Positions 52,400 to 61,144 of a DNA stretch of 64,000 nucleotides are shown piece after piece. Source of the DNA: JAJRAN01 sp963827135 (GTDB lineage Archaea; Thermoplasmatota; Thermoplasmata; Methanomassiliicoccales; UBA472). The DNA is taken from positions 62,001 to 126,000 of the forward strand of contig CAWGZX010000005.1 of NCBI GenBank assembly GCA_963827135.1, given 5' to 3'. The notes beneath the pieces were generated by a model. It did no database searches, was not told the DNA's origin, and saw only the letters and a list, made by a program, of their open reading frames with translations. Within the stretch, counting starts at the first letter, position 1; each line of letters begins with the position of its first letter. The position numbers and the translations under genes were made by a program.

Positions 52400-52741
52400 T
52401 CAGAAGAACTTCCTCAGACGGAGGACGTCGTCGATCGAGCCCTTCACCTTCACCTTCTTCAGCGCCCAAGCCTTCATGATCTTCATCTCGCCGTTGAAGA
52501 GCTTGGTGACGGTGTCCGGGTCGGAGATTAGGGTTATGTCCGGATCGGGAATGCTGCCCTCGTAGAGCTTCTCCACCTTGGCGCAGTCCAGGTAGAAGTA
52601 GTACTGCTCGCACCCGAGGTCAAGCTGGACTTTCTTCTTGATGCATTCCAGCTCCTTTTTTAGGGCCGGATCTTTGGCCACCCGGGCGTTGAAACGGTCT
52701 ATCGTGTCCTGTAGGATCGGTCTGCAAACCTGCTCGGGCAT
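52400..52741 (-). CDS. SCP2 sterol-binding-domain-like protein
   Basis: A 113-residue single-domain protein with the SCP2 pattern: hydrophobic strands and IPDPDITLISDPDTVTKLFNGEMKIMKAW, ending VKVKGSIDDVLRLRKFF. Such proteins bind lipids or other hydrophobic ligands. It lies 4 bases downstream of rnhB and is probably cotranscribed with it. No substrate can be read from the sequence. Confidence 0.82.
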   Translation of the reverse strand: MPEQVCRPILQDTIDRFNARVAKDPALKKELECIKKKVQLDLGCEQYYFYLDCAKVEKLYEGSIPDPDITLISDPDTVTKLFNGEMKIMKAWALKKVKVKGSIDDVLRLRKFF

Positions 52742-52745
52742 CTGC

Positions 52746-53390
52746 TCACTCCCAGTCCGTTAGTTTCGAGTTCTTGGAGGCGGAGAGCTTCCTCCTTGCC
52801 GTCTCCCAAGTCCTGCGGGTGTGGGGCGGTACATCCCCCTTTTCCTTTATCCAATTTTCCAGAAAAGCCACGCTGATTTCGTCGTGCGCGTAGCCGCTGC
52901 CTATGACCTGGCCAAGCTCATCCTCTATCTCTCTGATGCGGCGGTCACGCACCGTCTTGGCGATAATGGACGCCGCCGACACCACGGGGTATCTCTCGTC
53001 CGCCTTATGCTCACAATGCATCTTCGGGCTGTACCCCAGGAATCCGAGGATGTTCCTTGAGAACCTGCCCGGATCTACGTCACAGGCATCAGCGAATACG
53101 ATGTCCGCCTTCGTTCTCGAGATCAGGGCGGCGAAGGCCTTCACCTCGATCTCGTTGAGATTGTCTCTCGTCATCATATCATCGAGATCGGCGGCCTCGA
53201 TGACCTCGACATCTACCCTGGCCAACCGGCGGATCTCGATAGCGAGCTCCTCTCGCCGGACTGGCGTGAGCTGCTTGGAGTCCTTGACCTTGAGCCTTCG
53301 GAGCGAGGAATCGTCCTCCACGGACACCGCCGCCACCACCAACGGCCCTATGACCGGGCCCCGGCCTGCCTCATCCACCCCGCAGATCAT
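52746..53390 (-). CDS. rnhB: Ribonuclease HII
   Basis: A 214-residue RNase HII, which removes RNA from RNA-DNA hybrids. MICGVDEAGRGPVIGPLVV has the first catalytic Asp and Glu, and IVFADACDVDP and KADERYPVVSAASIIAKTVRDR supply the others. ATG 53390 is the proper start. The longer open frame upstream has no family match and runs into the divergent gene. It is followed at once by the SCP2 gene. Confidence 0.95.
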   Translation of the reverse strand: MICGVDEAGRGPVIGPLVVAAVSVEDDSSLRRLKVKDSKQLTPVRREELAIEIRRLARVDVEVIEAADLDDMMTRDNLNEIEVKAFAALISRTKADIVFADACDVDPGRFSRNILGFLGYSPKMHCEHKADERYPVVSAASIIAKTVRDRRIREIEDELGQVIGSGYAHDEISVAFLENWIKEKGDVPPHTRRTWETARRKLSASKNSKLTDWE

Positions 53391-53465
53391 CTTGACCCAC
53401 CATATCCCGAAGGATGTATCTGAACTATCGCCGTAGGCACTTTCGATTGGCTCTTGACAGCGGAT

Positions 53466-53476
53466 AAATACTTTAT
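53466..53476 (+). promoter_or_regulatory. TATA box of the riboflavin-pathway reductase gene
   Basis: AAATACTTTAT lies 20-30 bases before GTG 53496 and supports that GTG as the leaderless start. It also falls inside the longer open frame that would begin at TTG 53454. Confidence 0.5.
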
Positions 53477-53495
53477 TGGACCTCAGTTCAGTCCG

Positions 53496-54188
53496 GTGAG
53501 AGATTTGAAGCGGCCATATGTCCGGATGTTCAATGCCGTGTCCGTGGACGGAAGGATGGATTTGCTTAATGCGGATCTTGAAGAATTCTACGGAATAGCG
53601 ATGGGGATGAAGCAGGACGCCGTGCTTGCTGGCTCCAGGACGATCCTCGCCGCGATTAAGGAGGTGGAGCTGGAAAAGGATGATTTCGTCCCGCCAGCTG
53701 TGCAGAAGGACGACGCTAGGCCTTGGTTCGTGGTCGTGGATAGCAAAGGGGTAGTTCGCTCTTGGCATATGTTCCGTACCTGGCCCTATTTCCGAGGAGT
53801 GATGGCCTTGGTCTCCAGGACCACACCGAGGGAGTATCTGGAATATCTGAAGGCCAGGAGCATACCGTACATCGTGGCAGGGAACGACCGGGTGGACCTC
53901 GAGGAGGCGCTATTTACGCTCCGCAAGGAATACAAGATAAGGAACGTGCGGGTGGACAGCGGCGGCCATCTGAACGGGGCGCTCCTGCGTAAAGGCCTGG
54001 TGGACGAGGTCCATGTCCTAATTCATCCAGAAATGATCGGAGGCACGAGCACTTCTAGCATGTTCATGGCGGAGGACCTGGATTCAAAGGATGGAATAAT
54101 CGCCCTCGATCTGGTACATGTACGGAAGCAAAAGGCTGGATTGGTCTGGCTCCGGTACAAGGTGCGGAAGGACACTTCGCAATCTTGA
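53496..54188 (+). CDS. RibD C-terminal-type reductase (archaeal riboflavin/F420 pathway, ArfC-like)
   Basis: About 230 residues of the diaminohydroxyphosphoribosyl-pyrimidine reductase family. RPYVRMFNAVSVDGRM is the N-terminal signature, and VRVDSGGHLNGALLRKGLVDEVHVLIHPEMIGG is the C-terminal one. It probably reduces the ribosylamino intermediate of riboflavin synthesis with NADPH. GTG 53496 is chosen because a TATA element sits about 25 bases upstream and the protein then begins with the family core. The extra 14 residues from TTG 53454 are unlikely. Confidence 0.82.
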   Translation: MRDLKRPYVRMFNAVSVDGRMDLLNADLEEFYGIAMGMKQDAVLAGSRTILAAIKEVELEKDDFVPPAVQKDDARPWFVVVDSKGVVRSWHMFRTWPYFRGVMALVSRTTPREYLEYLKARSIPYIVAGNDRVDLEEALFTLRKEYKIRNVRVDSGGHLNGALLRKGLVDEVHVLIHPEMIGGTSTSSMFMAEDLDSKDGIIALDLVHVRKQKAGLVWLRYKVRKDTSQS

Positions 54189-54216
54189 TTTGCCCGAACC
54201 CTTTATCATCGCACGC

Positions 54217-55323
54217 ATGTCCGAAGTCTATTTCGCCGACCTGAGGGCGGACCGCGAGTCCGACAACATGCCTAGTAAAATCGCCAAGCTGTTCAAGGCG
54301 GCGAAACTAGAGGATACCTTCAAGAAAGGCGACCTCGTGGCCATTAAGACGCACTTCGGAGAGCCTGGCAGCCATACCTTCCTAAGGCCGCAGTTCAGCG
54401 CCAAGGTCGTCGAGCTGGTGGCCAAGAAGGGAGGTAAGCCTTTCCTAACCGATTCCAACACCCTATACATGGGCGGCAGGACCAATGCCGTCGATCATCT
54501 CATCTCGGCTGCGCGTCACGGTTACGTACCACCTGTTGTCAACGCCCCCATCATCATCGCGGACGGCCTGACAGGAAGGGACCACACCGATATCACTGTG
54601 GACCTCCGGCACTTCAAGACGGTGAAGGTCGGCAGCGCGGCGGTGCACGCTGACTCCATCATCTGTGTCTCGCACGTGAAGGGACACATCATGACCGGGT
54701 TCGGGGGAGCGATGAAGAACCTGGGCATGGGCTTCGGGTCAAGGGCGGGGAAGCTGGAGATGCACACCGACTTCAAGCCAAAGGTCAAGGAGGACGTGTG
54801 CAAGGGCTGCGGTCTTTGTGCTCGTCACTGTCCCGCCGGGGCTATTAAGCTCAAGGGCAAGAAAGCGCATATAGAAGCGAGGAAGTGCAATGGCTGTGGG
54901 GAGTGCTTCATCACCTGCTTCAATCAGGCCATAGACCCCGGTGAGTGGAGCAGCAATCAGCTGGGCCAAGAGAAGATCGTCGAGTATTGCTATGGTATAA
55001 TGCAAGGAAAGAAGGGCAGGATGGGCTTCATCTCTTTCATCCTCGACTTCACGCCGCTCTGCGACTGTCCCTCCTGGAGCGATCACCCGGTGATCCCGGA
55101 CGTCGGAATCCTTGCCTCCCGCGATATCGTCTCCATCGATCAAGCGGCAGCGGACCTTGTCAACGCCCAGCCAGGCATCCAAGGCACCAAACTAGGGAGG
55201 GACTTCTTGGCACCTGGCAAGGATAAGATACAGGCATTGAACGATGTGGACTGGAGGCCGCAGCTGCAGTACGCCGAGGAGCTTGGGCTCGGTTCCAGGG
55301 AGTACACGCTCATCAAGGTCTGA
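54217..55323 (+). CDS. DUF362 iron-sulfur protein
   Basis: A 368-residue protein. The DUF362 domain occupies both ends (IKTHFGEPGSHTFLRPQF; ICVSHVKGHIMTGFGGAMKNLGMG; later DVGILASRDIVSIDQAAADLV). Two 4Fe-4S clusters are inserted in the middle (CKGCGLCARHCPAGAI; CNGCGECFITC). The family is common in anaerobes and its role is unclear, though electron transfer is likely. ATG 54217 follows TTTATCATC by about 18 bases, so it may be leaderless. Confidence 0.9.
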   Translation: MSEVYFADLRADRESDNMPSKIAKLFKAAKLEDTFKKGDLVAIKTHFGEPGSHTFLRPQFSAKVVELVAKKGGKPFLTDSNTLYMGGRTNAVDHLISAARHGYVPPVVNAPIIIADGLTGRDHTDITVDLRHFKTVKVGSAAVHADSIICVSHVKGHIMTGFGGAMKNLGMGFGSRAGKLEMHTDFKPKVKEDVCKGCGLCARHCPAGAIKLKGKKAHIEARKCNGCGECFITCFNQAIDPGEWSSNQLGQEKIVEYCYGIMQGKKGRMGFISFILDFTPLCDCPSWSDHPVIPDVGILASRDIVSIDQAAADLVNAQPGIQGTKLGRDFLAPGKDKIQALNDVDWRPQLQYAEELGLGSREYTLIKV

Positions 55324-55442
55324 GCACTTACTCCTATTTTCGAGTTCTACCAAAAAAATTGTCATTGGATTAGGGTTTAAGAACCTCGGACAAATCCGGT
55401 AACGGTGATTTCATCTCAGTCTCAGACGTCCAAAACCATCAT

Positions 55443-56333
55443 TTGTTGAACGGCTTCAAGATTACGCGAGTTGGCGTGACCGGGGTAAGGAAGCAAGTGA
55501 CGGTGAGGCGGGAGGGGATCGGGGGCTGCCTCAACTGCATCATCGACGTCTTCGTGGACCTGCCCTCGACCCAACGCGGGTCTCACCTCTCGCGCAACCT
55601 GGAGGTCATCGAGGAGGTGCTGGAGTCCAGCGTCAGCAGTCCCGTGTCGGGCCTTGAGGTGCTGGCTTCGGACATGTGCCGTGGCCTTTTGGAGAAGCAT
55701 GGATATGCCACGCACGCCGAGGTCAACGTCCATGCAGACTACTTCATGGACCGCCAGAACCCCAGCGGCCGCACCACGAGAGAGCACTTCGAGCTGACCG
55801 CCAAGGCCAGTGGGATCAGGGGGCAGAGCCTGAAGAAGATGATCGGGGCGACGGCGATCGGCATGACTGCTTGCCCCTGCGCCATGGAGACTGTGCGCGA
55901 GCAGGCGCAAGGCAACGTCATCATCCAGGGAGGCCTGCCCACCATCTCCCACAACCAAAGGAACGTCTCCACGCTGATGATCGAGGTACCGGAGATGTAT
56001 GACGTGGAGGCGAACGACCTCATCCAGATCTTGGAGGCTTCTTTCTCATCCCCGACCTTCGAGATCCTCAAGCGCAGCGACGAGGCCGCCGTCGTCATAC
56101 GCGCCCACTCCAACCCTAAGTTTGTGGAGGACGTGGTTCGGGACATCCTGACCAAGGTCCTGGAGATGTATGGCTCCCTGCCGGACGATGTGGTCGTCAC
56201 CGCTCGAAGCGAGAGCGAGGAGTCGATCCACAAGCACAACGCCTTCGCCGAGAGGGTCACGACCTTGGGCGAGCTCAGGGACCGGTCCTCGCAGGAAGGG
56301 GTGGACCTCGGATCCAGGGGTGGCTGCTCCTGA
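55443..56333 (+). CDS. mptA: GTP cyclohydrolase MptA (type IB)
   Basis: About 296 residues of the FolE2/MptA family, which opens the ring of GTP in the first step of methanopterin synthesis. VDLPSTQRGSHLSRNLEVIEE and GMTACPCAMETVREQA, with the metal-binding Cys and the catalytic region, are diagnostic, and THNQRN-like PTISHNQRNVSTL follows. The start is TTG 55443 or 55446. A GGGTTTAAGA TATA element lies about 65 bases upstream. The stop overlaps the phosphatase gene start. Confidence 0.9.
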   Translation: MLNGFKITRVGVTGVRKQVTVRREGIGGCLNCIIDVFVDLPSTQRGSHLSRNLEVIEEVLESSVSSPVSGLEVLASDMCRGLLEKHGYATHAEVNVHADYFMDRQNPSGRTTREHFELTAKASGIRGQSLKKMIGATAIGMTACPCAMETVREQAQGNVIIQGGLPTISHNQRNVSTLMIEVPEMYDVEANDLIQILEASFSSPTFEILKRSDEAAVVIRAHSNPKFVEDVVRDILTKVLEMYGSLPDDVVVTARSESEESIHKHNAFAERVTTLGELRDRSSQEGVDLGSRGGCS

Positions 56334-57001
56334 TCAAGGCCATCGCCTGCGACATCGATGGCACCATCACCGACGGCAGCAGGCACATCCAGCCCAAGGC
56401 GATAGAGGTCCTGCGCAAGGTGCAGGCCAGCGGCTACCATGTCATGCTGGCGACCGGGAACGTCCTTCCAGTGGCGTTCGGCCTGTCCGCGTTCCTGGGC
56501 ATCAAGGGACCGGTCATCGCGGAGAACGGTGGGCTGGTGTACTACAAGGAGAACGTCTACAAGCTCCAGAACATCGAGGTCCCTCTGCAGGCCTGGGCCT
56601 ACCTCAAGCAGAGGATGCCCGAGGCGGAGAGGCTCTTCACGGACCATTGGAGGGAGACGGAGGTGGGCTTGAAGCGGTCCACGGACCTTGACAAGGTGCA
56701 GAAGATCCTTTTCGAATGGCCAGTGGAGATCGAGGTGACCGGGTTCGCCATCCACATCATGGAGCCGGGGCATAGCAAGTTCAGAGGGGTGGTCAAAGGC
56801 TGCGAGCTTCTCGGGATAGACCCGCACCAGGTCCTGGCCATAGGGGACTCGGACAACGACGTCCGCATGTTTAGAGGGGTCGGACAGAGCGTGGCAGTGG
56901 GGAACGCCTCGCTACTGGCCAAGCAGGCGGCCGCCTTTGTGACCGAGGCGAAGCACGTGGATGGCGTGATCGAGGGGCTCCTGCACTTCGGAGTGCTCTA
57001 G
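56330..57001 (+). CDS. Phosphoglycolate phosphatase (archaeal HAD-IIB) with apparent CTG start
   Basis: A 223-residue HAD phosphatase. IKAIACDIDGTITDG is motif 1 and LAIGDSDNDVRMFRGVG is motif 4, with LATGNVLPVA as motif 2. It removes phosphate from phosphoglycolate. The family begins MIKAIAxDIDGT, and here that position is CTG 56330, overlapping the mptA stop as CTGA and lying 6-7 bases after AGGGGTGG. There is no ATG, GTG or TTG in frame between this point and the upstream region I checked, and the next ATG (about 56420) would drop motif 1. Confidence 0.85.
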   Translation: MIKAIACDIDGTITDGSRHIQPKAIEVLRKVQASGYHVMLATGNVLPVAFGLSAFLGIKGPVIAENGGLVYYKENVYKLQNIEVPLQAWAYLKQRMPEAERLFTDHWRETEVGLKRSTDLDKVQKILFEWPVEIEVTGFAIHIMEPGHSKFRGVVKGCELLGIDPHQVLAIGDSDNDVRMFRGVGQSVAVGNASLLAKQAAAFVTEAKHVDGVIEGLLHFGVL

Positions 57002-57054
57002 GCTTACTTCGTTCAATAGTATGGAAGGTCGCCGGGTAACCGTTAAACGTTATC

Positions 57055-58203
57055 ATGCCCATCCTTGATGGCCGTGAGGGGCTGAGCTTGCGCGTTGCTG
57101 GCATATGCAGGGACATCAACTGGCCGGAGGGCCTGCGCGGCGAGGTCATCGAGGAGATCGACTCCGAGGCGAGAATGCTGGAGAGGCTTTCCAAGCCCAC
57201 AAGGCGCTCGATCTTCGGGTACGCCCTGGCATTGCTGCTTATCGCCGTCAGCCTCATCCTGATCCTCATCTACCCCGGGGCGGCGATCTCCTGGTTCATC
57301 GTGGCCTTCGTCCTCTACTCCTTCAATTTCATCATCCTCTTCCTTCCCACCACCCGCAAAGGCAGGAAGGACGAGAGCTGCCGCAGGACCATTGGCCGCG
57401 ATGCGCTGGAACCGATCAAGTTCCTCCTGAGGAGGAAGAGCAAGCTGGCCGTGGAGGTCGGCCTGACCATGTTCCTGGGCGGAATGGTGCCCTTGGCCTT
57501 GAGCTTCTTCGTTCTCTTCGGAATCGGCCTCTTCCTCGCCATCTACTTCGCCTATTTCGCGACCTCATTGGACGCCGGACTAGCCTTGTCCGTCATAATC
57601 CAGGTATTGGTGATACTGCTCTTCTTCGTGGTCCTGCTATTGGTCAGGCCGGACGCCCAAGGGCTTACCCGCATCGCCCGGTCCTTCCGCAACCGTTACG
57701 AGGTCTCCCGCCAAAGGAGCAGATGGTATACTGCGGCCATCATCCTGGCGATCGGCCTGACCGCTGTTGGATTCTCCATGCTTCTGGTCGGCGCGATCCT
57801 CCTCACTGGCGGGGTCCTGGGGGAGGTGATAGGCGAGGGCGGGCGGGTAGGTCTGAGCGTCCTCATCTTCATTCTTATCTTCGCAGCGGAGCTAGTGGTA
57901 ATGCGCCACTTCCAGGTCGTGGCCAGCAGAAGGATGGCCAGGACCTTGCTGGAGAAGAGGCTGATAATCCTCAGGAAGGATGTCCTCGAGCCCCTCGCCT
58001 CGCTCTTGGAACAAGGCAAGTTCACCGAGAAGGAGAACTTCGATAAGGAGGAGTTCGAGCGCATCAAGGTCAACTTCTTCAACGTGGTCATCTACGCGGT
58101 CTTCGAGCTCAACTTCTTCGGGTTCGCGCCCATCTACATCGTTGGCCCCAACGTGAAATACCTCATCGACGAGCGGGTGCTTCCATACGTTGGCTTATCA
58201 TGA
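57055..58203 (+). CDS. Unknown polytopic membrane protein
   Basis: A 382-residue protein with about seven membrane helices. A soluble N-terminal 50 residues precede the first helix pair (SIFGYALALLLIAVSLILIL). Two charged cytosolic blocks (near 105-130 and 195-225, RPDAQGLTRIARSFRNRYEV) separate helix groups, and a coiled stretch follows (LEKRLIILRKDVLEPLASLL). No family or catalytic motif is recognised. CGTTAAACGTTATC just before ATG 57055 may be its promoter. Confidence 0.6.
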   Translation: MPILDGREGLSLRVAGICRDINWPEGLRGEVIEEIDSEARMLERLSKPTRRSIFGYALALLLIAVSLILILIYPGAAISWFIVAFVLYSFNFIILFLPTTRKGRKDESCRRTIGRDALEPIKFLLRRKSKLAVEVGLTMFLGGMVPLALSFFVLFGIGLFLAIYFAYFATSLDAGLALSVIIQVLVILLFFVVLLLVRPDAQGLTRIARSFRNRYEVSRQRSRWYTAAIILAIGLTAVGFSMLLVGAILLTGGVLGEVIGEGGRVGLSVLIFILIFAAELVVMRHFQVVASRRMARTLLEKRLIILRKDVLEPLASLLEQGKFTEKENFDKEEFERIKVNFFNVVIYAVFELNFFGFAPIYIVGPNVKYLIDERVLPYVGLS

Positions 58204-58266
58204 ATCGGGGCTTGACCACGGCAATAACAAAAGGCTATTAGACCCCGTCCTCCTTTATGCGGCAAT

Positions 58267-58464
58267 ATGGGAAAGAAGGAGCAAGTGGCTTCCATCCTTC
58301 AGATGGTGGGCGGGAACGCTGACCAGGCCGAGAAGGTCGTGGACGAGGTGGACCGTTTCTTCGATAATCTGAACGCGGAGATCGAGGATTGGAAGATCTC
58401 CATGGAGGAGTTCAAAGACGGGACCAGGATCTTCGCCAGGGTGCAGGTACTGATCAAGAAGTAG
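58267..58464 (+). CDS. Small protein of a W-K-x-S-x-E-E family, copy A
   Basis: A 65-residue helical protein, negatively charged in the middle (EKVVDEVDRFFDNLNAEIED). The end WKISMEEFKDGTRIFARVQVLIKK resembles the end of the protein at 60249 (WKFSVEETKEGMRVEIHAIALLK), and both have the same length. ATG 58267 is 27 bases after GGCTATTAG, so it is probably leaderless. It lies 7 bases before the next gene. No known family. Confidence 0.6.
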   Translation: MGKKEQVASILQMVGGNADQAEKVVDEVDRFFDNLNAEIEDWKISMEEFKDGTRIFARVQVLIKK

Positions 58465-58471
58465 GTGTACG

Positions 58472-59377
58472 ATGGTAGAGAAGAAGAAGGTCGTGCCAGA
58501 AGAGGATGACAAGTGCGTCCATCCCCTGATGTGCGCCGATGAGTGGAAGGACCCTGAGGGAGCCAAGGTCATAGCTGAATATCACAAGGACGATGAGACG
58601 GACGACGAAAGGCGCATCGAGGAGGACCTCGATGCCTTCGAGAATTACTGGCAAAAGAAGCATGGCATTAATTTCCAGGGCGAGTACCACAAGGAGGGCG
58701 CTCCCTACATGGAGAGTCCCTCAGGCTGGGACGGGCACAAGCCCCGGTCCTTAGTGGAGGAGAGAGGCGCGGTTCAAACCCCGACCGCTGAGGCCGGGCC
58801 GACTCCGACCCCCCGGGTCAAGGAGACCGAGCGCCATATCATTCATGCGGAAGCGACTCCTGCCCCCGCCATCGTCCAGAGTAGGAGGGATCCGCCTAAG
58901 GCTGAACCTTCAGAGGACCTCAAGGAAAGAAAGGAGCCTCTAAGGATCAGCGAGGTAGTGGACATCAACACGATAGAGGTCATAAGCTACTGGATCTTCC
59001 GCATAGCCTTCGGGAAGGAGCTGCACATCCCCATCAAGAAGGAGGGAGTGGCGGACATCGACGTCCACATCAACAACAAGGACGTGGTGGTGAACACCAA
59101 CCAGCTCTATTTCGCCTTCCCCGAGCTGGTGGTCTGGCACATAACCTATACTCACAAGGGACGGCCCGTCCTGGAAATCGGGCGGGGTGTGAAGAAAGGT
59201 CTCAAGGTCCACCGCATCAACGCCCTCAGGCTGCTATTGGAGGTCTGGATGGGCAGCAAGCGGGCGGAGAAGGAGTCCAAGATGGCCGAGCTCAAGCAGG
59301 ATGTCGCCATGCCTCTTCAGAAGAGCCACCGCGCCAAGGACGGCCAAGACCTGAACGAGAAAGGGGATATCACCTGA
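58472..59377 (+). CDS. Unknown two-part protein upstream of an atypical kinase
   Basis: A 301-residue protein. Residues 1-80 are charged and contain CVHPLMCADEW. Residues about 85-155 are a low-complexity linker rich in P, E and A (TPTAEAGPTPTPRVKE). Residues about 158-262 form a compact domain (VVDINTIEVISYWIFRIAFG, then DIDVHINNKDVVVNTNQLYF and LLLEVWMGSKR). The tail is lysine-rich. No family is recognised. It overlaps the kinase gene by one base, so they are expressed together, perhaps as kinase substrate or scaffold. Confidence 0.6.
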   Translation: MVEKKKVVPEEDDKCVHPLMCADEWKDPEGAKVIAEYHKDDETDDERRIEEDLDAFENYWQKKHGINFQGEYHKEGAPYMESPSGWDGHKPRSLVEERGAVQTPTAEAGPTPTPRVKETERHIIHAEATPAPAIVQSRRDPPKAEPSEDLKERKEPLRISEVVDINTIEVISYWIFRIAFGKELHIPIKKEGVADIDVHINNKDVVVNTNQLYFAFPELVVWHITYTHKGRPVLEIGRGVKKGLKVHRINALRLLLEVWMGSKRAEKESKMAELKQDVAMPLQKSHRAKDGQDLNEKGDIT

Positions 59378-60213
59378 TGAGTCGGGAGCACGAGGACGCG
59401 GAGCATCTGCAATCGCACCGGGACTTCTTCCGAGAGGTTGTGCGCAAGATCCATCAGATAGCGGCTAAGGACTACGAGTTTAGCCAGATATCTGTGAACC
59501 CCCTAGGTTCCGGAGGATCGCGCCTCTCCATACCGGTCAAGATCAAGGGCATCGACAAGCACGGCAAGCCCTCCAAGCTGTTCGGGAAGATACTTGGGAA
59601 CGCCGACATCATGACGGCCCGGACCATACAGACCGCCAAGAACCTTTACTTGCAGATGAACGCCCGCGACCCCATGTTCGACTTCGCCCGCAACGCCGGG
59701 GACATGGCCGAGCATCAGTACGAGACCATGTTGGCCATCTACGAGCTGGGGATACCTACGGCGAAGCCCTATGGCTACTATCAACTCAACGACATGCTCT
59801 GGCTGCTGGTTTGCGAATTCTTGGACGCCAAGCCGGTCACGGAGGTAGGGAAGATGTCGCTGGATCAGATGGACGACGTGTTCGGCTGGCTCAAGCTGAT
59901 GCACAAGAGCGGCATCTTCCACGGCGACATCAAGCCTGACAACGTCATGCTGGGAGAAAAGCTCTACATATTGGACGTGGGCAGGTACCTGGACGAGGCG
60001 CCGAAGTCCCAGAAGCAGGCCTACGATCTGGCGTGCCAGATCGCCTCCTTCCTGCAGTTCCAGCCCGCTGAGGAAATCGTGAAGGTGGCCAGGAAGCATT
60101 ACACGAAGGAAGAGATGAGATCGGCCTCAGAGTACCTGGAATTGATCCAAAGGCGGATAGACATGAAGTTCGACGACGAGACGAAGAAAGAACTGACGCG
60201 CCTGATGCAATAG
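59377..60213 (+). CDS. Atypical protein kinase-fold protein
   Basis: A 278-residue kinase-like protein. The N lobe has a glycine-rich loop, NPLGSGGSRLSIPVKI, and a lysine in LFGKILG. The catalytic loop reads GIFHGDIKPDNVML and the metal-binding motif is ILDVGRYLD (DVG in place of DFG). Layout is closest to RIO/lipopolysaccharide-kinase relatives, with helices LLVCEFLDAKPVTEV before the loop. The catalytic Asp and Asn are present, so it may be active. ATG 59377 overlaps the preceding stop. Confidence 0.78.
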   Translation: MSREHEDAEHLQSHRDFFREVVRKIHQIAAKDYEFSQISVNPLGSGGSRLSIPVKIKGIDKHGKPSKLFGKILGNADIMTARTIQTAKNLYLQMNARDPMFDFARNAGDMAEHQYETMLAIYELGIPTAKPYGYYQLNDMLWLLVCEFLDAKPVTEVGKMSLDQMDDVFGWLKLMHKSGIFHGDIKPDNVMLGEKLYILDVGRYLDEAPKSQKQAYDLACQIASFLQFQPAEEIVKVARKHYTKEEMRSASEYLELIQRRIDMKFDDETKKELTRLMQ

Positions 60214-60248
60214 AACGAAGGCGCAGTCAGCAACGGTTTGGACCTGGC

Positions 60249-60422
60249 TTACTTGGTCTTGCTCTTCAGCAGGGCGATGGCGTGGATCTCCACCCTCATG
60301 CCCTCCTTGGTCTCTTCGACAGAGAACTTCCAAGTCTCCAAGGTCGCCTTCAAGTCCTTGAACATCTCCTTGAGTTCCTTGCTCTTCTCCCCCAGTTCAG
60401 CAGCGATGTCCTCATTTGCCAT
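60249..60422 (-). CDS. Small protein of the same W-K-x-S-x-E-E family, copy B
   Basis: A 57-residue helical protein (EDIAAELGEKSKELKEMFKDLKATLETWKFS), with the same tail pattern as copy A at 58267 but on the opposite strand. ATG 60422 follows AGGTGG with usual spacing. The longer start at GTG 60434 overlaps that site. It converges on the kinase gene with a 35-base gap. Function is unknown. Confidence 0.55.
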   Translation of the reverse strand: MANEDIAAELGEKSKELKEMFKDLKATLETWKFSVEETKEGMRVEIHAIALLKSKTK

Positions 60423-60550
60423 TTTTACAACCACCTAAGGTTGGCGTTCCATTGATGCATGCCCTTAATATTGATTGCGAGAAAGGGGCCAATCGACTTG
60501 AATAAATATTCGGGGGCGCATCTTCGATCCAAGTTCTCGGAGGGAGTGAG

Positions 60551-60865
60551 TTGGAGCGGATCCACGTTGGCAAGGTCAAGGACCTCAAGGACGGCGAAAT
60601 GAGGATGGTGCGGGCGGGGAAGAAGGAGCTATTGGTCGTTAAGCAGGAGGAGAGGTTCTATGCCATCGATGGCTGGTGCTCGCACATGGGAGCTCCCTTG
60701 GACCAAGGACAGGTTAGAGACAAGACAATTCGTTGCCGGGTGCATGGCGCGGTCTTCGACCTCGAGACCGGCAAGGTCCTGCAGAACCTTCAGGCCAAGG
60801 ATATGAGGACATATCCCGTCATCATTGATGGCGAAGATGTCTATGTCGATTATGCGCCATTATGA
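60551..60865 (+). CDS. Rieske-type [2Fe-2S] protein
   Basis: A 104-residue soluble Rieske domain. The cluster ligands are C-x-H in WCSHMGAPL and C-x2-H in RCRVHGAVF. It resembles NirD- and biphenyl-dioxygenase-type ferredoxins and lacks a membrane anchor. The start is TTG 60551, directly behind GGAGGGAGTGAG. AATAAATATTCG near 60500 is the probable TATA box. Its redox partner is unknown. Confidence 0.9.
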   Translation: MERIHVGKVKDLKDGEMRMVRAGKKELLVVKQEERFYAIDGWCSHMGAPLDQGQVRDKTIRCRVHGAVFDLETGKVLQNLQAKDMRTYPVIIDGEDVYVDYAPL

Positions 60866-60949
60866 TGCCATTTATCATCCATTGACCTGACCTTGTATCT
60901 CGAATGGCGACGAAAATCATTTTAGATGGGGCAGCACTAGTTCAAGAAC

Positions 60950-61135
60950 ATGGAGAAGATCGGCGTCTGCATGACCTGTGGCAAGCCCGCGATCAGCAGC
61001 TGTAAGATGTGCGGCCGCCTGGTCTGCCCACAGCATTACTATCCAAGGGCAGGGCTTTGCTCGCACTGCATCCCGCCCACAGAAAGGAGGAACGGCGAGC
61101 ATGGGAGGGATGAGCGACCTCCAATGACCATTTGA
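60950..61135 (+). CDS. Small zinc-finger protein (B-box/HIT-like)
   Basis: A 61-residue protein with a compact zinc-binding array: CMTCGKPAISSCKMCG, then CPQHY and CSHC. This is the cysteine/histidine pattern of small HIT/B-box-type fingers. The tail is charged (ERRNGEHGRDERP). It stands between the Rieske gene and a TPR gene, and nothing links it to either. Function is unknown. Confidence 0.65.
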   Translation: MEKIGVCMTCGKPAISSCKMCGRLVCPQHYYPRAGLCSHCIPPTERRNGEHGRDERPPMTI

Positions 61136-61144
61136 GCTGCCATC

